Positions 1 through 14,514 of a stretch of DNA of 64,000 nucleotides are shown piece after piece. The translations under genes were made by a program, and so were the position numbers. The stretch covers positions 7,876,884-7,940,883 of the forward strand of contig CM022672.1 in the NCBI GenBank assembly GCA_012295275.1, given 5' to 3'. The notes beneath the pieces are model-generated. The model was not told the origin of the DNA, ran no database searches, and saw only the letters and a program-made list of their open reading frames with translations. Source of the DNA: Chrysomallon squamiferum (lineage: Eukaryota > Mollusca > Gastropoda > Neomphalida > Peltospiridae). How positions within the stretch are numbered: position 1 is the stretch's first letter; each line of letters starts with the position of its first letter.

Positions 1-2235
1 TCCAAATAGGCAATATACTTTAAAAATAGTAACAGTAACAAGTGTGTGTTTTGTTTTTATAACACTGATTTATCTCTGTGGATATTTTACTTTCTTTCAG
101 AAACAATACAAAAAGCTGATTTTTTTTTTTTTTTTTTTAGTAAAGTTATTTACCTCTGCTGATAATTTACTCTTTTCAGAAGCATTAAAAATAAACATAA
201 AAGCAAAAAAGAATTTGAATATGAAGGCAGCAAGATTTTTATTTTTAAAAAGAAAGAAAAGAAAAGAAAAAACAAAGAGAAAAAAAACAAAGAAAAAACA
301 ACACAAAATGCACCATAAATTAACACAATTTTTGTGAAATATTCTATACATTATACAGATGTAAGATATAAATCTTTACTGAACGATTTTTTTTAAAATT
401 AATTAGACCAGGTGGAAGAAACATCTGATCTTTGATCACCAGAAATGTGTGTATATTTCTAAAATAATGAAAATATGTATTCTTTGAAAACCAGTGAGAC
501 TATGTTTTGTGTGGCTGTACATATAAATAATGGTGTCATTCCTCATTTAAACATTAATTCTTGTTACTGTGTTTGATCACAAAAAAAAACTAAATTCAGG
601 TGGAATTAATACAATAAAGGTATCAGTGTCACCATTTTCTGTTGTCTCACATATTTTCTGATCTATTAATTCTGGAGTCTTTACCTTGTGAAATACTACA
701 GTCTTCTTGGCTCCAGACACATAAAATGTGTACCACAAAAAATGTCTTATCAATTTAATTTGAGAGGAACGAGTCAAAATCACTAATCTGTATAATGAAT
801 GGTGTGTGTGTGTGTGTGTGTATTTGTATTTTTTGTGTCAGGGCATGTGTATATGGGAATGCATATGCGACTGTGTACATGTTTTGCGTACATATGTAAA
901 AGCTTGGTTTTTGTGATACTTATATCTGTGTTTTATGTCTTTGATGGTTTGTGCATAGCTTTGTGAGTATGTTTGGGAGTATATTTGTGTGGATGTATCC
1001 CTGGGCCTATGTTTTATTTTTCTTGCTGCTTTTACTTTTACTGAGACAGAATTATTTGCCCATTTACATCAAGTAATTTGAAACGGGAAAACATGAAAAG
1101 CATCAAAACAAACCTCATGTATGAGCTAAAGATTCACGTGGTGTGGAGGTGACAAATGAAATGAACAGTATTTTATATGTTTTGGAAAAGTTAACCATCT
1201 TAAATACTGCAGGTCTTAATTAGGCATCTATACATTTCTTATCTAATGATAAAAAAAAAGAAATAAAATACACTGCCTTGACTCCATGAGTTATTCTTGT
1301 GAGATTTTTGAGCCAGAAAAAAGGTTATTTTTAATTTTAATTCATTTCAAAACAGGAAAACACACAGCAGATAAGTTTGGTAATCATACAGCTAGTTCTA
1401 AACAGTGAGCTGACTCTAATTTTAGTTAAAGTAAATAAAACCCTGTGAGGTGAAGATGCAGGTCAAAATGTCTGTGTAGACTTTTCACTTTTCTATTGAT
1501 CTTTTAATGCCCCTGTTCAGAATTATTATTTACACTCTTCATACACAAAAGACTCCAATAGGAAATCAGACAGAGCTCTTCAAATCACAGAAGTTGGAAA
1601 TATCGGATTACACACAGTGGATTTGTTTTCTTTTTACTTTAAAAAAGAAAAGAAAGAACAAAGAATAAAATAAAATAAAAAGGACAGAAAAAGAAGAAAA
1701 ATGCCCATTCTATTAAGTTCCAAAAGTGGGGAAATTAAAGTGAAATGTTTATCATTAACTGACTAAAAAGCAGTATTTTTTGTTATACAAGTGAAATTTC
1801 AACAAAATTATATTCTAAAAAAATTCTTGTTTTAAAAAAATATTAATAAAAAGAAGGAAAACCGATAAAAGAATACTGGCAACAAAATAATAATGAAAAA
1901 AGAATAGATACACCCGTCCACCCAGCCATGAAACCATTAATCTGTGTCTGTTAAAGAAATATGTAGTATATTTATCATTGTGATATCACATGATATTAGT
2001 TAAAAAATTCCAGTAAAGATCTAAGTAAACTAGTCTGAGAACAAAGTGACAATGTGGTCCAGTGAACAAGTATCAGATTAACAAACTCAGCACACTGGGG
2101 ACTGTATGCTGCTCATCAAGAGGGTGTCAGTGTCTCAATGTATCAAGCCCCCTGAAATAATATCTCACTAACTCCTGCGTCTTTCAATACAATCTTATTA
2201 GGGGTGTGAACACCCCCTGCCAGCTATTGCTTTAC

Positions 2236-2304
2236 CTGGTTAATCTGGCAGGTAGAAGGGTGGCCCTTGCACTTTACGTAATACAGACATCTGAATGTAG
2301 ATCT
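2236..2304 (-). CDS. Possible internal exon of an unidentified gene
   Basis: A strong acceptor (CCTACTTTCAG) and donor (AACCAG|GTAAAG) enclose 23 open codons (RSTFRCLYYVKCKGHPSTCQ...). The Cys/His spacing is zinc-finger-like, but I do not recognise a family. It lies in a patch richer in GC than its surroundings. It is on the same strand as the RGS12-like gene; membership is not shown. Confidence 0.25.
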
Positions 2305-3112
2305 CTGAAAGTAGGTCCTGTTATAGCAATAATAAGCTTCTTCATTAGACAGTTTTTCTGTAGAGAACCCTCCATGATGTCAACTCTGACTCTGTTTGAG
2401 ACTAAGAATGATGTAACTGCTTTTGTTAAAATACACACACACAAAAATAACTGACTGGTTTAAAATACTGACACCGGAAGAAATGTTATTTTTGTAGATT
2501 TTTATCTGATTTTTTTATAAAACATTAATTTTATCAGCATATTTCCTGATAAAAAAAATTCAAAAAAATGTTTGATGTTTAAGCATCTAATTATATGCAT
2601 GTAGATGTATATGTATGAATTCTTAATTTTGCCTTTTAGTTCAATCTTTTCTGTCATCTTCTTCAACTTTCTGACTTCTCTTAAACTCCATTTGATATCT
2701 TCAGCTGTAGAGCAACTTGAATCATCTTTATTTATGTAACAAAATAATGTTCTTTCATCATTAACTTGAGATATCTAGATCAAAGAATCTAACATTCAAA
2801 GAAACTATTTAAATAATCTTAAAATTATCTGAAATAAACTGTAAAATTGAGCTACCAATTTGCTGTATTGTATTGTTTCTTTCATTTTTTTATTTTAAAA
2901 ATAGAATGCTTTTATTCAGGAATATTATCAACAAGCACCTCAACTCAAATTATAACACTCCAACTTGTGAAAAACAAAAAAGAGTCAATATTTTTTGTAG
3001 TTTACTCAAAAAGGTTAACAAATAAAAACAAAACAAAATTCTCTTAAACTATTCTAGTAAACCCTCCTTTTATATTTACTACCATTAAGCTGTGACAAAA
3101 TGATTTAAACAT

Positions 3113-3258
3113 CTAGCTAATTGCTTGTTCCACACCAGGTAATACAGGAATGGTCATGGCATTTAGCAGATCAAAAGGAAAATTAATCACTGTTCCCATA
3201 AAATACTTTTCACCTTGCCAAATCATTATCTCTTGTTCTGACTCCAGGTTTTGTTCAG
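3113..3258 (-). CDS. Possible terminal exon of an unidentified gene
   Basis: The acceptor AATTTCTCCACCAG is followed by 47 open codons and TAG. Segments such as EQEIMIWQGEKYFMGT and PFDLLNAMTIPVLPG look protein-like and unlike AT-rich noise, but I cannot place them. It could be a 3' exon of the gene to its right or chance. Confidence 0.25.
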
Positions 3259-5060
3259 CTGGTGGAGAAATTTACAACTCCGAAGTTGTTGCACCTACCA
3301 CTTAGAGTAAATAAAACAGAGGTAACAATATCTACCAAACAAATGAACTGAAAGAAAGCTTTTGTTTTCTGTTTCTTTTTCTTGTCTAATTGATTTAAGG
3401 TGGGGGCTTTTTGTTGTTGTTTTTTCTCTACTTCTTACAGATTGTTCAGTTTTAGTTGTAGTAACTGCAGGTGGTTTGACAAAACTGTATTTTATTTTGT
3501 GAATGAAAAATTAAAATGTCATTTATATTCTTATGAAGTCATTTTGTTTACTGTTAATATAGGTTTTCTGAAATTATGTTCACCTTTTTTTTGCTTTAGT
3601 AATCTGCTTCTAAAGAGATGTGAAGTTTACCATTTTTATTTCTTAAAAGATACTGTATTATCTTTATGATATGACATCCTTTATACAAGCATAGACAACA
3701 AAAGTTTCTGAAAATAAATTTACAGCATGCTTGTCATTATGAATAACATTTAAATGTGAATACAAAATATGGCTAACATTCCACATACAAACAGTGGTAA
3801 TAACTTGTTTATATCAAATGTTGTCTTTAAACCCTCTTCAAACTCATCTTATTAATTTATGAAGTTCTAGAAGTTACAAAAAACTCCTAACAACACTAAT
3901 TAAAACAGGAAATTTGCAGGTGCAGTAGTTTGTATTAACATCATGAAAACCATCAAAGAGGAACTGAAACAACATTTGTGTTCTTAGTAGTACAAGCAAA
4001 AGCAACATTCTAACAATCGTAACAGACATAAGTTAATTATTATTGCAGTGTGATGAGGCCCCTGTGGAGAGTGCAGTCTCTGAGAAAACAGGAGAGTGGG
4101 AAGTGGAGGCCTGTCTGTACAATTAGTTACACAGTCTATCATCTGTTAAAACAATTAGCTGAATTAATCACTGGGGGTAACACTGTTTTCTCTACACAAA
4201 CATAATGAAGATAAACATTTGCGTGTGTAAACCTCTGATTCAATTACTAAGAGCTCAGACAAATGAGGAAAAATGTATCCTTATTCACACAGTTAATTTT
4301 TAAAATATTCTTATTTGAAACAGTCTATCAATTTGAGGTAGTTTATTATTGTTCTGTTCTTCTTAGGTTCATCGACAACTTAAGCATGATCAAGTGTACA
4401 ACTGCTTGCTTTAAAACATGGTCACTGCTGACAGTAAGGTAGGCACAGATCATGAATTAGATTTATAGTTTTGTAATGAACTGTAAGTTGGTACAAAGTT
4501 TTTTGCTGATAACATCAACACCTAATCGGTCGTTAAATAACCAGTCACAGTATCGCTCTTTTTTCAATGTAGTAATGGTTTAGACTAAAATATTTACCAA
4601 ACTAACTGATTCTATCTCTTTCTATAAATTTTTAAATTCTTATTTGTTTATTACACAATTATAAATGTCAGATCTTTCTTCTATTTGTGTGCATATATTA
4701 TAAAGTTATTTCATACACTGAAGACATTAAAATTAATAAAGACAAGTGTGTTATTTTACATCTGTTTGAAAAAAATATATATGTATCTAACATCCAGTTT
4801 AAATGTATAAACTGTTAAAAACAAAGTTATACTGTTGCAGTATTAATTTTTTTTTTTATATAATTATATCTTGTTTTATATTTATATATTGTGTGCATGT
4901 GTGTGTGTGCATATGTTTATATAGACAGTAATGAAAATTTTATTTACATCTCTTTAAAAAATCTTGAATCAAAATGTCATGTATCTCTACATTAAGTTAA
5001 TAAATGAACTGAACAAATTCATTTAAAATTATGAATTTTGTTATTCAGTGGATGGAGTAT

Positions 5061-5162
<102 letters not shown>

Positions 5163-6389
5163 TTTATTATAATTCATGCCTGTTGTCTATATTTAAATCT
5201 TGTAAATCTGATGATTTTCCCACAGTGTACATACAGAATGTAACTAATTGAGCTGTGGGACGTCCAGACAGGGACAGAGTTAGTGTCTGAACACCAGCAT
5301 GTACTCACCAGCTGACTGAGATGTCAACTACCATTCCCACCAATACTCACTGCCTACAACACACACCTATCTGTCTTCTTACATACATTTCCATCTCAGA
5401 CTCACACTTAATGTATTCATAGACAGTATTCACAGACAGTATTTATTTTGCTCTCTCTCTCTCTCACACACACATGCACACTTACTGATATTCATAGTAA
5501 CATTTCTTACCCACAAACAGTCATATGATTCACCTTTTTATTTTCTTTCTCTCATATACAAATTGCATACATACGTTTCCTATCATTTTCACACATCTTG
5601 TACACTTTTACATACTAACATTAAGATAAACTTTTAAATAATTCATAAAGATCAGCAATAAAATAAACCACACTTCAAAAAGCACAAAATAAAATTCATT
5701 TTCACAGGTTATCCCCATGTTATCTGTGTGTTAAATCTAACACATTTTAAATACTTCTTAATTATATATTTTTTGAGGTGGACTGCTGTTAAATGAGATT
5801 CACACTATGCAATACAAAGTGATGACTTTTTAGGACATGAAAAACATACAATTTTTTTTATTTTTTATTAAAACTTAAAAGTCTTATTTGATACAGTAGA
5901 CATTTATTAATTAGTACAAATTACTTGTTTTGTAAAACAGTAAGCTTTCAACCAACTGAAAAATACAAAAATAGATTAGGCATGAGTTTTGTCCCTTTGG
6001 TGAATATTTTTCTTTCTGTAACATTAACAAGAAAGACTGTTTGAATCAAGAAGTTTAAAGGCTATTGCTCTTATATGAATATATTAACTTAACATCACTA
6101 CATGAATTGATCTTCTTAAGAGTTTGTTATCTAACTACAACAAATAAATATATGAAACTTCATCTAATAAACTGGTTTTGACACTGCTAACACTTCTGAA
6201 TTAATATAATGATCGTCTATTTACAAAAGTCATTTTTATAATTAATGTCTGGTAAATAATTTGGAATATGTTAATTATATTTTTTCTTGCAAAAGTTAAA
6301 TCCAAGTTTTTATTGTATTTGAAATCTCATTTCAATCAAAAATATAATACATTAATTTCTAAATGCTTTTCTTTTTAATATTTAAAATG

Positions 6390-6422
<33 letters not shown>

Positions 6423-9312
6423 AAATAAAATAGTAATTCAGTTTCAAGATGATACCCATGAGAAAATAAAAAAAATAACAAAATAATTTAAACTACTACT
6501 AATAATAATTAATTAAAAGTTCAATACAGTATAAAATATTTCAAGGACTCAGCAAACACAATGTTAGTGTAATAATAAATTCATTAAAACTACAATTCTA
6601 AATAGGTAAACCTAAAAATTACAACAAATAAGGTCACTGTTTACTGATTCACTATTAAAATCCCCAAAATAAATTTCAATGCAGTATAGTTCTTTTGAGA
6701 ACTGATACAAAAATTGTGTATTTACACTCAGTCTGATAAGTTTTTACTGTCTCTACCCTACATTCTGATGAAATTATTGAGTTACTGCCCTTTATTGGAT
6801 TAAGCAAAAACCCAATAATAATAATAATAGAGACAATCACTATTATAAACACAGTGCCACAAAACAATCACAAAATGAAAATTGTAAAATGATGTCATAA
6901 GTATTTACATTTTTTTTCTTCAGAAATACATACAATACTTTAAAACCATTATTTTCTCTAAGTTGAAAAACAACATCTAATTTTGACTGCATAACAAACC
7001 ATTACTGCTTTAAACGAACAAATACACTGTGTATCAACAGAAGTTTATAGATATCACATTCTGTGCAGCTAAAGGTGAATTTATTATTGTTCTTTAAATT
7101 GCATTTAAAGTTCTAAGTAATAAGATATTTTGGAGTCATTTTAAAAAAAAAATAGTTTTAGAAATCTGATATAATCATGACACATTACTGAAAATTAAAT
7201 ACAACAGAAACAAAAACATTAATTTTAATACATGCAAAATGCATTTAGACAATCTGTAACAAGATAGTTATTTATTATTTTCGGAGATGTACAAAATGTA
7301 TTTAGTTTCTAACACTAAAGCTCCAGAGGAAATATCTACAAAATTATTTTAACAATTATTAAATTTTTACTTTTGATGATATAAGAGAACAGTTTAAACA
7401 TGCTCTGCATATTTCCAAGTTATGTTTCAGTACTTAATTATTTATTATTATTATTATTGTTTGGATTTTTATTTTTATATATATATATTTTTGTTTGTTT
7501 GCTGTTTTTTTTTTTTTTTTTAATTTTTTTTAATTTTAATTTTATTTAATTATTATTTCTTTTTTTTTTTTTTTGAATGTAGTTAATAATAATAATGTAT
7601 AATCACAAAAGAGTATAGTTAAAAAATTATTTTGGCTTCCCCCATTTATCTATGGACAGATCATCATCAGAGGGTCAACAAATTTGATCTAAAGTTTCTT
7701 CAAGTGTTAGCAAAAAATATAAAAATATGTCTATTAATCTGTCAAGTACCCAATGTCACCACAACTCCAGTTGCAACTGAAGGGGGAAAATGGTGACATT
7801 TAAAGATGTAATAAAAATAATATCATAACCTGGAAGTAAGAGACTTTTCAGACCATTCATTGATACCATCACAAGAACATTTTAATATTAAAATTACCTC
7901 ACTTTTCTGCCTTCTTTCGATAAAACTTCTTACACTGAACATATCCAAACAGAAATCATGTAATTTTTCACTGAAGAATGTTTCAAGCCATATCAGAAAT
8001 TATATTTATTTAACATCACCAAGATTAAAGTTATTTCACAGCAGATTTAAAAAAAGAATCACACTTTTCAGTGTTTCCTGTTCAAATAAATCACTGTCTA
8101 ATAATCTTGGATATATATATATTTTTTATATATTTTTTTAAACTTTTAAATACAAATTCCAGTTATCAACAGACTTCCAGCAAAATAATAAATAAATTAA
8201 CAAGGATAGTCATTACTCCAACATTTTGCTTTTCTCCATTATTAACATCACTTGACTGGCTGATTTGTCAGACCACCTATCTAAATCAGTGCCACCTCCT
8301 GACAACAGTATCTACAACATGTAAACTTTAATTACATGATGAATCCAAACACTTGAGACTGACTGACAAGCCAATTAAACAGATGACTGATCCAGTTATT
8401 GATAATAATTAATTGTGTATTAAGAGTTCAATCACAAAAATCTCCAACTAAATACAGTGCAGGGGTCCATCCTTTTCACATAAACAAGACTAGTATTACA
8501 CTATACCCTTTCAGGTACAGAAACATTAACAACAATATGTGTAGCCTTTGGACACATTTCTAAATATATAATTTTTATTATAATGTTGACAAACCCTTTT
8601 GAAATAAGTCAGGCCAATTTTTATTCATTATATAATCTGTATGAGTTTGTATTGAAAACTTCTGCTTTGCAGCGGTACCACAGTACACAGCACTATACAT
8701 ACACTTGTTCAAATATTACATGCAGTGGTTTTGCATGTTATATATAATGCAGGAAATATAACAACAACACAGCTATAATTCACCATATTCAAATCACATC
8801 AAATGTTTCATAACAACCACAGACTCTTGTTTTTGTGTCCTTTTTCTAACTTTTTTTCTGTTTATTCTGTATAAAAATTGTTGTTATTATTAAATTTTAA
8901 TACTTCACTACATCACATGCTGTTATAATTATTTAATAATACCTTCCTCTCTATGACAAGTCAGTCAAAATACTGCAGCTTATGTTGTCTTTCATTTCAA
9001 AATCATTGCTACTCTACAGAAACATTTACCATGTGAAAACATTAATAAAACATCTGCAGTTTTTAATTTTATATTTCTTTGTTAGAGATAATACAAATAA
9101 AAAATAAAAAATAAATACACTAAAACCATTTATCTGCATAAAATTAAGCTTTTGATACGAATTCTAATCCAAGTAAAATCTTTATCTGTATAAGACACGC
9201 AAAAAATACATTAATCTTTACCATCAGTTTACAGGTGAATAGTCCTTTAGACAATCTATATCTGAATAGGATACTTTTTACATTTCATAAAATAAATAAA
9301 TAAATAAATAAA

Positions 9313-9369
<57 letters not shown>

Positions 9370-11840
9370 CAGTCTTCAAATTACACATTTTCTAAAAATT
9401 ATAAACTGATTAATCTAAATTGTAACCATTTATTGAAAAATAAACTTTTTTCTAACTTTGTTATCCAACACAATGCACGTATTATCTGTTAACTATAAAA
9501 CAGACTATACAGTCATGAAATGGAAGTAACTAGATACCTGTCAGCCAATTTTATTTGTATTAGAAAATTGTTTTATATCATTTAACAAATAAAGTAATAA
9601 AAATATGTCCTATCTAGCTATTAAAAGTCAGAAGTTTTAAATCAATATTTTACTGATAATTTTTAAATTTATCAGCAATGCCAATCTGAAACTAACTTTT
9701 AATAATGAAGTGCCATGATTTAAGTTTTCTCTTAATATATAGATATTTATAGATAGATAGCTATAGCTATAGATTTTTTTTTCAATATATATATTTAACA
9801 AAAACAGTAAACTGTCATCAAAGAGTTAAATAAAGGGAATTGTCAGTATGAATGCATAATTTTTTCAGCTGAAACAAATCAGTAGTATATATCTAACATG
9901 AAATAGAAATGGATGTATTTTAACAAATGTCTGAAACAAGTTGCATGTAAGAATGCATTATCTGTTTTAAAATTATTTCAGACAAAAGTGACATAAATCA
10001 AAGCAAACAAAACTTTCAAATATTTAAACTAATATACAAATTTTTGATGAAATATCATTTTCATTTTACTTAAAATAAAATAAAATTAATTATTAAATTA
10101 AAATGTTACCATTCATATATAAAAAAAATCTTTGTCCTGTGCCTTGGTCTCTGTGACTCAGAGGTCCTAGCAAGCACTAAATAAAATGCCAAACATTTTT
10201 AGATTTATCTGTAAGTAGGATCTGAACACTGGTGTTTACACAGTGATATTGAACTCTCCTTTATTTAAACTGTCTTCCCATTGTTACAACTGCTACTTGG
10301 TTAATGACTAAATAAACAGTTTCAAACAGTCACATCTCTTAATAATGTCAGTTATCTAAAGATGTAAGTCAGACCATTGTTCTTTTCTTTTTCTACCTCT
10401 ATTTCAAATATAACTGTGCAAATGCTCAAGATATTTGTAGTTGTCTGTAAATTTTAGAAATGAGTTTTCTTTTTCACAATAAATTTGTGAAATATGTAAC
10501 AAAACTCATATTATTTGCCAGGAATATTTATCAGTGAGAATCACTGATAACTGATTTATGTTTAAAAATATCCCAAAATAAATATTTTCAGTTAAAATGT
10601 CAACAAGCACTGTGTATGTGTCTGTTTGTGCGTTTTTCATTCACATTACCACATTTTAAATATCCATATCTTAAATAAATTTTATCCATACTGTTTTTTA
10701 ATTGTCATTTTATAATAAAAAAAAATATTAAGTGTAACTGTATTTTGTATTCAGTTTTTAGCTAATGCATTATATATATATATATATATATATATATGAT
10801 TATATCTCATTTTCTGCTTGAATGCTCAAATTAAATAAGACTATGTTTCACATTCATGTATTTCACAAACTCTGAATGGTTTATCTTTATAATATATTCA
10901 TTAAACCCACCAGAAACATAACATCACAATGACTGACTAAGCAGCAAAGTCAAATATTGCAGTTACCTATCTTGATTATTACTGACAAAACGTTGTTAGC
11001 TATCATAATAATGTTACTCTGATTATCATCAATCAATGTTCAGTTTTATGTACTTACATCCTGTTCATTTTACATAAACCAAGTAGTTTATTTTTTTATT
11101 TAAACTATTCAAGAACCTAATAAGTGAATAAAATAAAATAAAATAAAATAAAACAAAATAAAATAATATAAAATGAAATAAAAATAATAATAAAAGGCAA
11201 GAAATAATCTGATCGTGCTACATTATTTATCATTAATTTTGACCATATAAAAGTTCTGTAAAATGCAGATACTAAAAGATTACTGTGCTGAATAATATTA
11301 CCAACAGATTTTATTTTATTCAATTATTGTATATTTATTTTACTTATACTTATTTGCTTATCAATATTTATCATCTAAAGAATAAAAGTAAATATTATAA
11401 AAAAAAATGAAAAAGAAAAGAAAAGAAAACATTTATAAAATCATGTTGTAATGAATTGTTAGCATGATTATAAGATAAATATTTATTATAATCAAGGCAC
11501 TTTTAAGTAATTTTCTTTAATTTCTAAACTGTTTCAAAGCCTTCTTCTAGTTTACAACAAATGCTGCTGATATTTTAGTTACATTATTATTATAAAATAT
11601 CAGCGATGAAAACATGTAACAACTACTGTTAAATATTTTAAACTTTTCAAATTAATTTTGTTTCTAATGAAGCACCATGTCTAAACAAAAACTAATTTAA
11701 ATATCTTATTCTTTAAGTCAAAATTGTTAAGCAAAACTTGAAATGAATGAATGAATTTCAAATCATCTAGAACAAAGTGCTCACTGTTTAAAAAAAAAAT
11801 ATTTTAAGAAAATTAATCAACAATGTGTTGCACTACATAC

Positions 11841-13343
11841 CTTCTTAGCCAAAAGGTAGCCCTCTGAAAACCTCCGAGGATCGTCACCCATCATCCCAAA
11901 CGTCTTATCTCGATTAAGTCTGGAGATGACTCCTCTAACCATAGGATCTTCTTCATCCGAATCATCCGAATCATCACCAGTGTCAAAGTAAGGGATTGGG
12001 GGAGCTGATGGTGATCTTAACATGGGATTAGGAGGCCGGAAATACACTCTAGGACTTAGTTTATCCATTGCCATGTCAGTCATTTCTGCCTTATCGTTAC
12101 TGGATTGTCTGTATGATAACTGGGCAAATGGAGCAGACACAGGTCGGCGAGAAGAGACATTGTGTCTGTTAGCTGGTGTGAAGTCATTGTGACTGGACGT
12201 CTGCGATTCACTATCACTACTCAGAGTCTGCTCACTCTTATGCCGCTGCCTTGCCTGCATCAACTTGTGCATGCTCTGTCTGAGGTTTTCTGCACTGTTC
12301 ACTTTGTCCAGATCATCGGAAGACTTGGCTCGCCAAATATCAGAGACTTTTGAATGTGAACTGTTCATCACTCGTGGAATGAGCCTGTTCTCTGCCCAGC
12401 TCTCCTCCCTGCTGGTTATAGGGCATCGCATTTCAAAAGCAGAGCATGGCTTATTAAAAGCCGAGTTTCTAGGTGTGGGCAGGGTTGGAACATCAGGAGA
12501 TAGGTGTGGATGTTCCTGCAAAGACTGTAATGAAAAAGCAGGCAATGACTCGCTTCTGTTGGTCAAAGGTTGTCGACTTTCAGCTGGCATTTCTACAACA
12601 ATGGCATGTTCGTTTGCTCGATCTTCTTTTCCGAAGCCTAAACCACTGTCACTGTTTGAGCTGTTGCTGCTGCTACGCTGGACTGCCCGAGCTGGGTCTG
12701 CAAAAGCCTGTGACTGGATTATGTCGTTGTCATACCCAGCCTGAGGCCTGTCCTTGTACAGATTGGCAACAGAAAGTATGATGGCTGTAGCAGATCTGGG
12801 AAACTCACGACAGCGTTGTGTTTCAGGGTTGATGGTACACTGAATGTTAAAACTTTGAGCCTTCTGAGCATGCACACTGTGAGATCGCAACTCTGGATCA
12901 ACCATGAAGATGTGACATGAACTAGCCACTGAATGTTCTGCCTGCTGCTGACACACTTCACTCACGTCATCCGAACTGTTGTGAAGTGTGACAATTCCAA
13001 AAAACCTTTTGTCATCTGGGCATATTCCACTAAACACCAACCTCTCCACTGGATAATGAGCTAAGGAACATCCCATTGCATTGGTCAACTTAACACCATC
13101 TTCACCCACTTCCATTAAAACTAAAGTGTGTATTTTCTGCTCCTTGCGTAGTCGACGTACAGCATTGCGCAGGGACTGCAGCCTCTGATGAGTCCTGTTT
13201 GCATTACCTGGCATTTCTATTGAACCTACATAGCCTACCACTGCCCTGATATCTCCTGTCACATTCATATCAAAGCTGTCATCGTCATCTTGGTCACCAT
13301 GGTTACAACTAGAACATGGAACTACTGCCATTGCTGAGGCTCT
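11841..13343 (-). CDS. RGS12: RGS12-like gene, PTB exon
   Basis: This 1503-base exon of 501 codons starts after the acceptor GAAATTTCAG and ends at AAG|GTATGT, both in phase 0. It encodes an acidic lead-in, the PTB domain and a long Ser-rich tail with a charged segment (SSDDLDKVNSAENLRQS). The long open frame upstream of 13343 is intron read-through, not coding. Confidence 0.9.
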
Positions 13344-14509
13344 CTGAAATTTCAGAAACACAATGATTAACCCAACCATTGTGGGATGAAAACATACATC
13401 TCAAAAGAATGATTTTCTGCAAACTATGAGTATGAATCTAAGAAAAACTATTTTGCCATTAAAAATGTAAGTAACAATATTGTTTGGTTCTTGTATTAAC
13501 AGTTTTAATTTACAACTTTATTTAAACAGAATTTTCTACTGGATTTTATTTTTTTTATAATTTGTAAGAAGAAATTAAAAAAAAATCTACAGCACATAAT
13601 TAAATGTGCATGTGTGTGTGTGTGTGTGTGTGTGTGTTTTGATTGATAGTACTATTTATAGTTAGTTACCTGCAGGTTGCTACAGCTAGCAGGTCGGGAA
13701 ACACTGGCCTGATGAATGAGATCACGTTTGTCACAACTCTGAGAAACGCTGTCATTGAGTCGGCCGTCACTGCAATGTCTCATCAAAGAAGACATTTCAC
13801 GCGACGTTTGCAGTTCCTGGAACTGAACAGATGTTGACCCGCAGGACACACCATTGCGACTGCTAAGACTGGACTGTGACTGCAGCTGCTGCGACTGCCG
13901 AGTCCTGTCGCTCACTGAGAAGTTGCTGTGAGAGGTGCTGTTAGCAGAACAGTTGATGGGTTCTTGTGATGTGAATGACGAGCTCTGCGACTGACTTGTA
14001 GAATTTGACAAATCTGATTCAGCTCCTACGGGAATGTGCTGTCGATTTCTAGAGTTACTGCACCTTAACTCTCCATAATTTTGTAAATGTCCGCTATTTC
14101 GAGGTGCTTCGGAAAACTTTTCTTTGACGGCATGCATGTGTCGTGGTCGTATGCGGTTAGGATAGCGAGATTTTGTTCGTGGAGGATAATCATCGTCAGA
14201 AGAATCAGAACTGTTGTAGTTTTCAGCAACCTGTAGTTCAATTGTCCCTGTCGACAGACCAACTATACGCACAACATCGTCGTGAGTGGCTTTGGAAACA
14301 TTTTCGCCATTAACAGCGACGATATAGTCACCAGGTTTGAGCCCCACCATCTCTGCAGGGCTTCCACCGACAATGCAGCTGAGAACACACGGGTGCTGAC
14401 CTGATATTGTAAAACCATACCCAGATCTGCCCCTGATTACATCTACTGTTTTTGTTCCATGCACAGGACGCTTCTTCCGTCTTTTAGGGTGATGCTGATT
14501 CGCGTTCAT
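11841..14509 (-). CDS. RGS12: RGS12-like regulator of G-protein signalling, PDZ-PTB N-terminal part (partial gene)
   Basis: Two adjacent coding exons (14514-13670 and 13343-11841) join in phase 0 to give at least 781 residues from the ATG at 14509. A PDZ domain spans about residues 20-97, with GYGF as the carboxylate-binding loop followed by the SGQHPCVLSCI stretch typical of RGS12. A PTB/PID domain spans about 306-478. The rest is Ser-rich with an acidic patch (DTGDDSDDSDEEDP) near the end. In animals the RGS12 family has PDZ, PTB, RGS, two Ras-binding domains and GoLoco, acts as a GAP for Gi/o alpha subunits and scaffolds Ras/MAPK signalling; this domain order supports the call. The last exon ends in a good donor (AAG|GTATGT), so the gene continues to lower coordinates. 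I found no RGS, RBD or GoLoco exon in the remaining 11.8 kb, so they are probably outside the window or in exons too small to recognise. Confidence 0.9.
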
Positions 14510-14514
14510 GTTTT
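13670..14514 (-). CDS. RGS12: RGS12-like gene, PDZ exon
   Basis: The acceptor TTGTTCTCAG ends just before 14514 and the donor CTGCAG|GTAACT follows 13670. The exon carries an ATG at 14509, five bases in, which could be the start codon if the upstream exon is non-coding. It encodes a basic N-terminus (KRRKKRP), the PDZ domain, an acidic Ser cluster (NSSDSSDDD) and a Ser/Gln-rich linker. It ends in phase 0. Confidence 0.9.

Noticed and set aside
4034-4122. Plus-strand frame CDEAPVESAVSEKTGEWEVE after an AG
   Set aside because: Protein-like but only 25 codons, with no upstream partner and a poor polypyrimidine tract.
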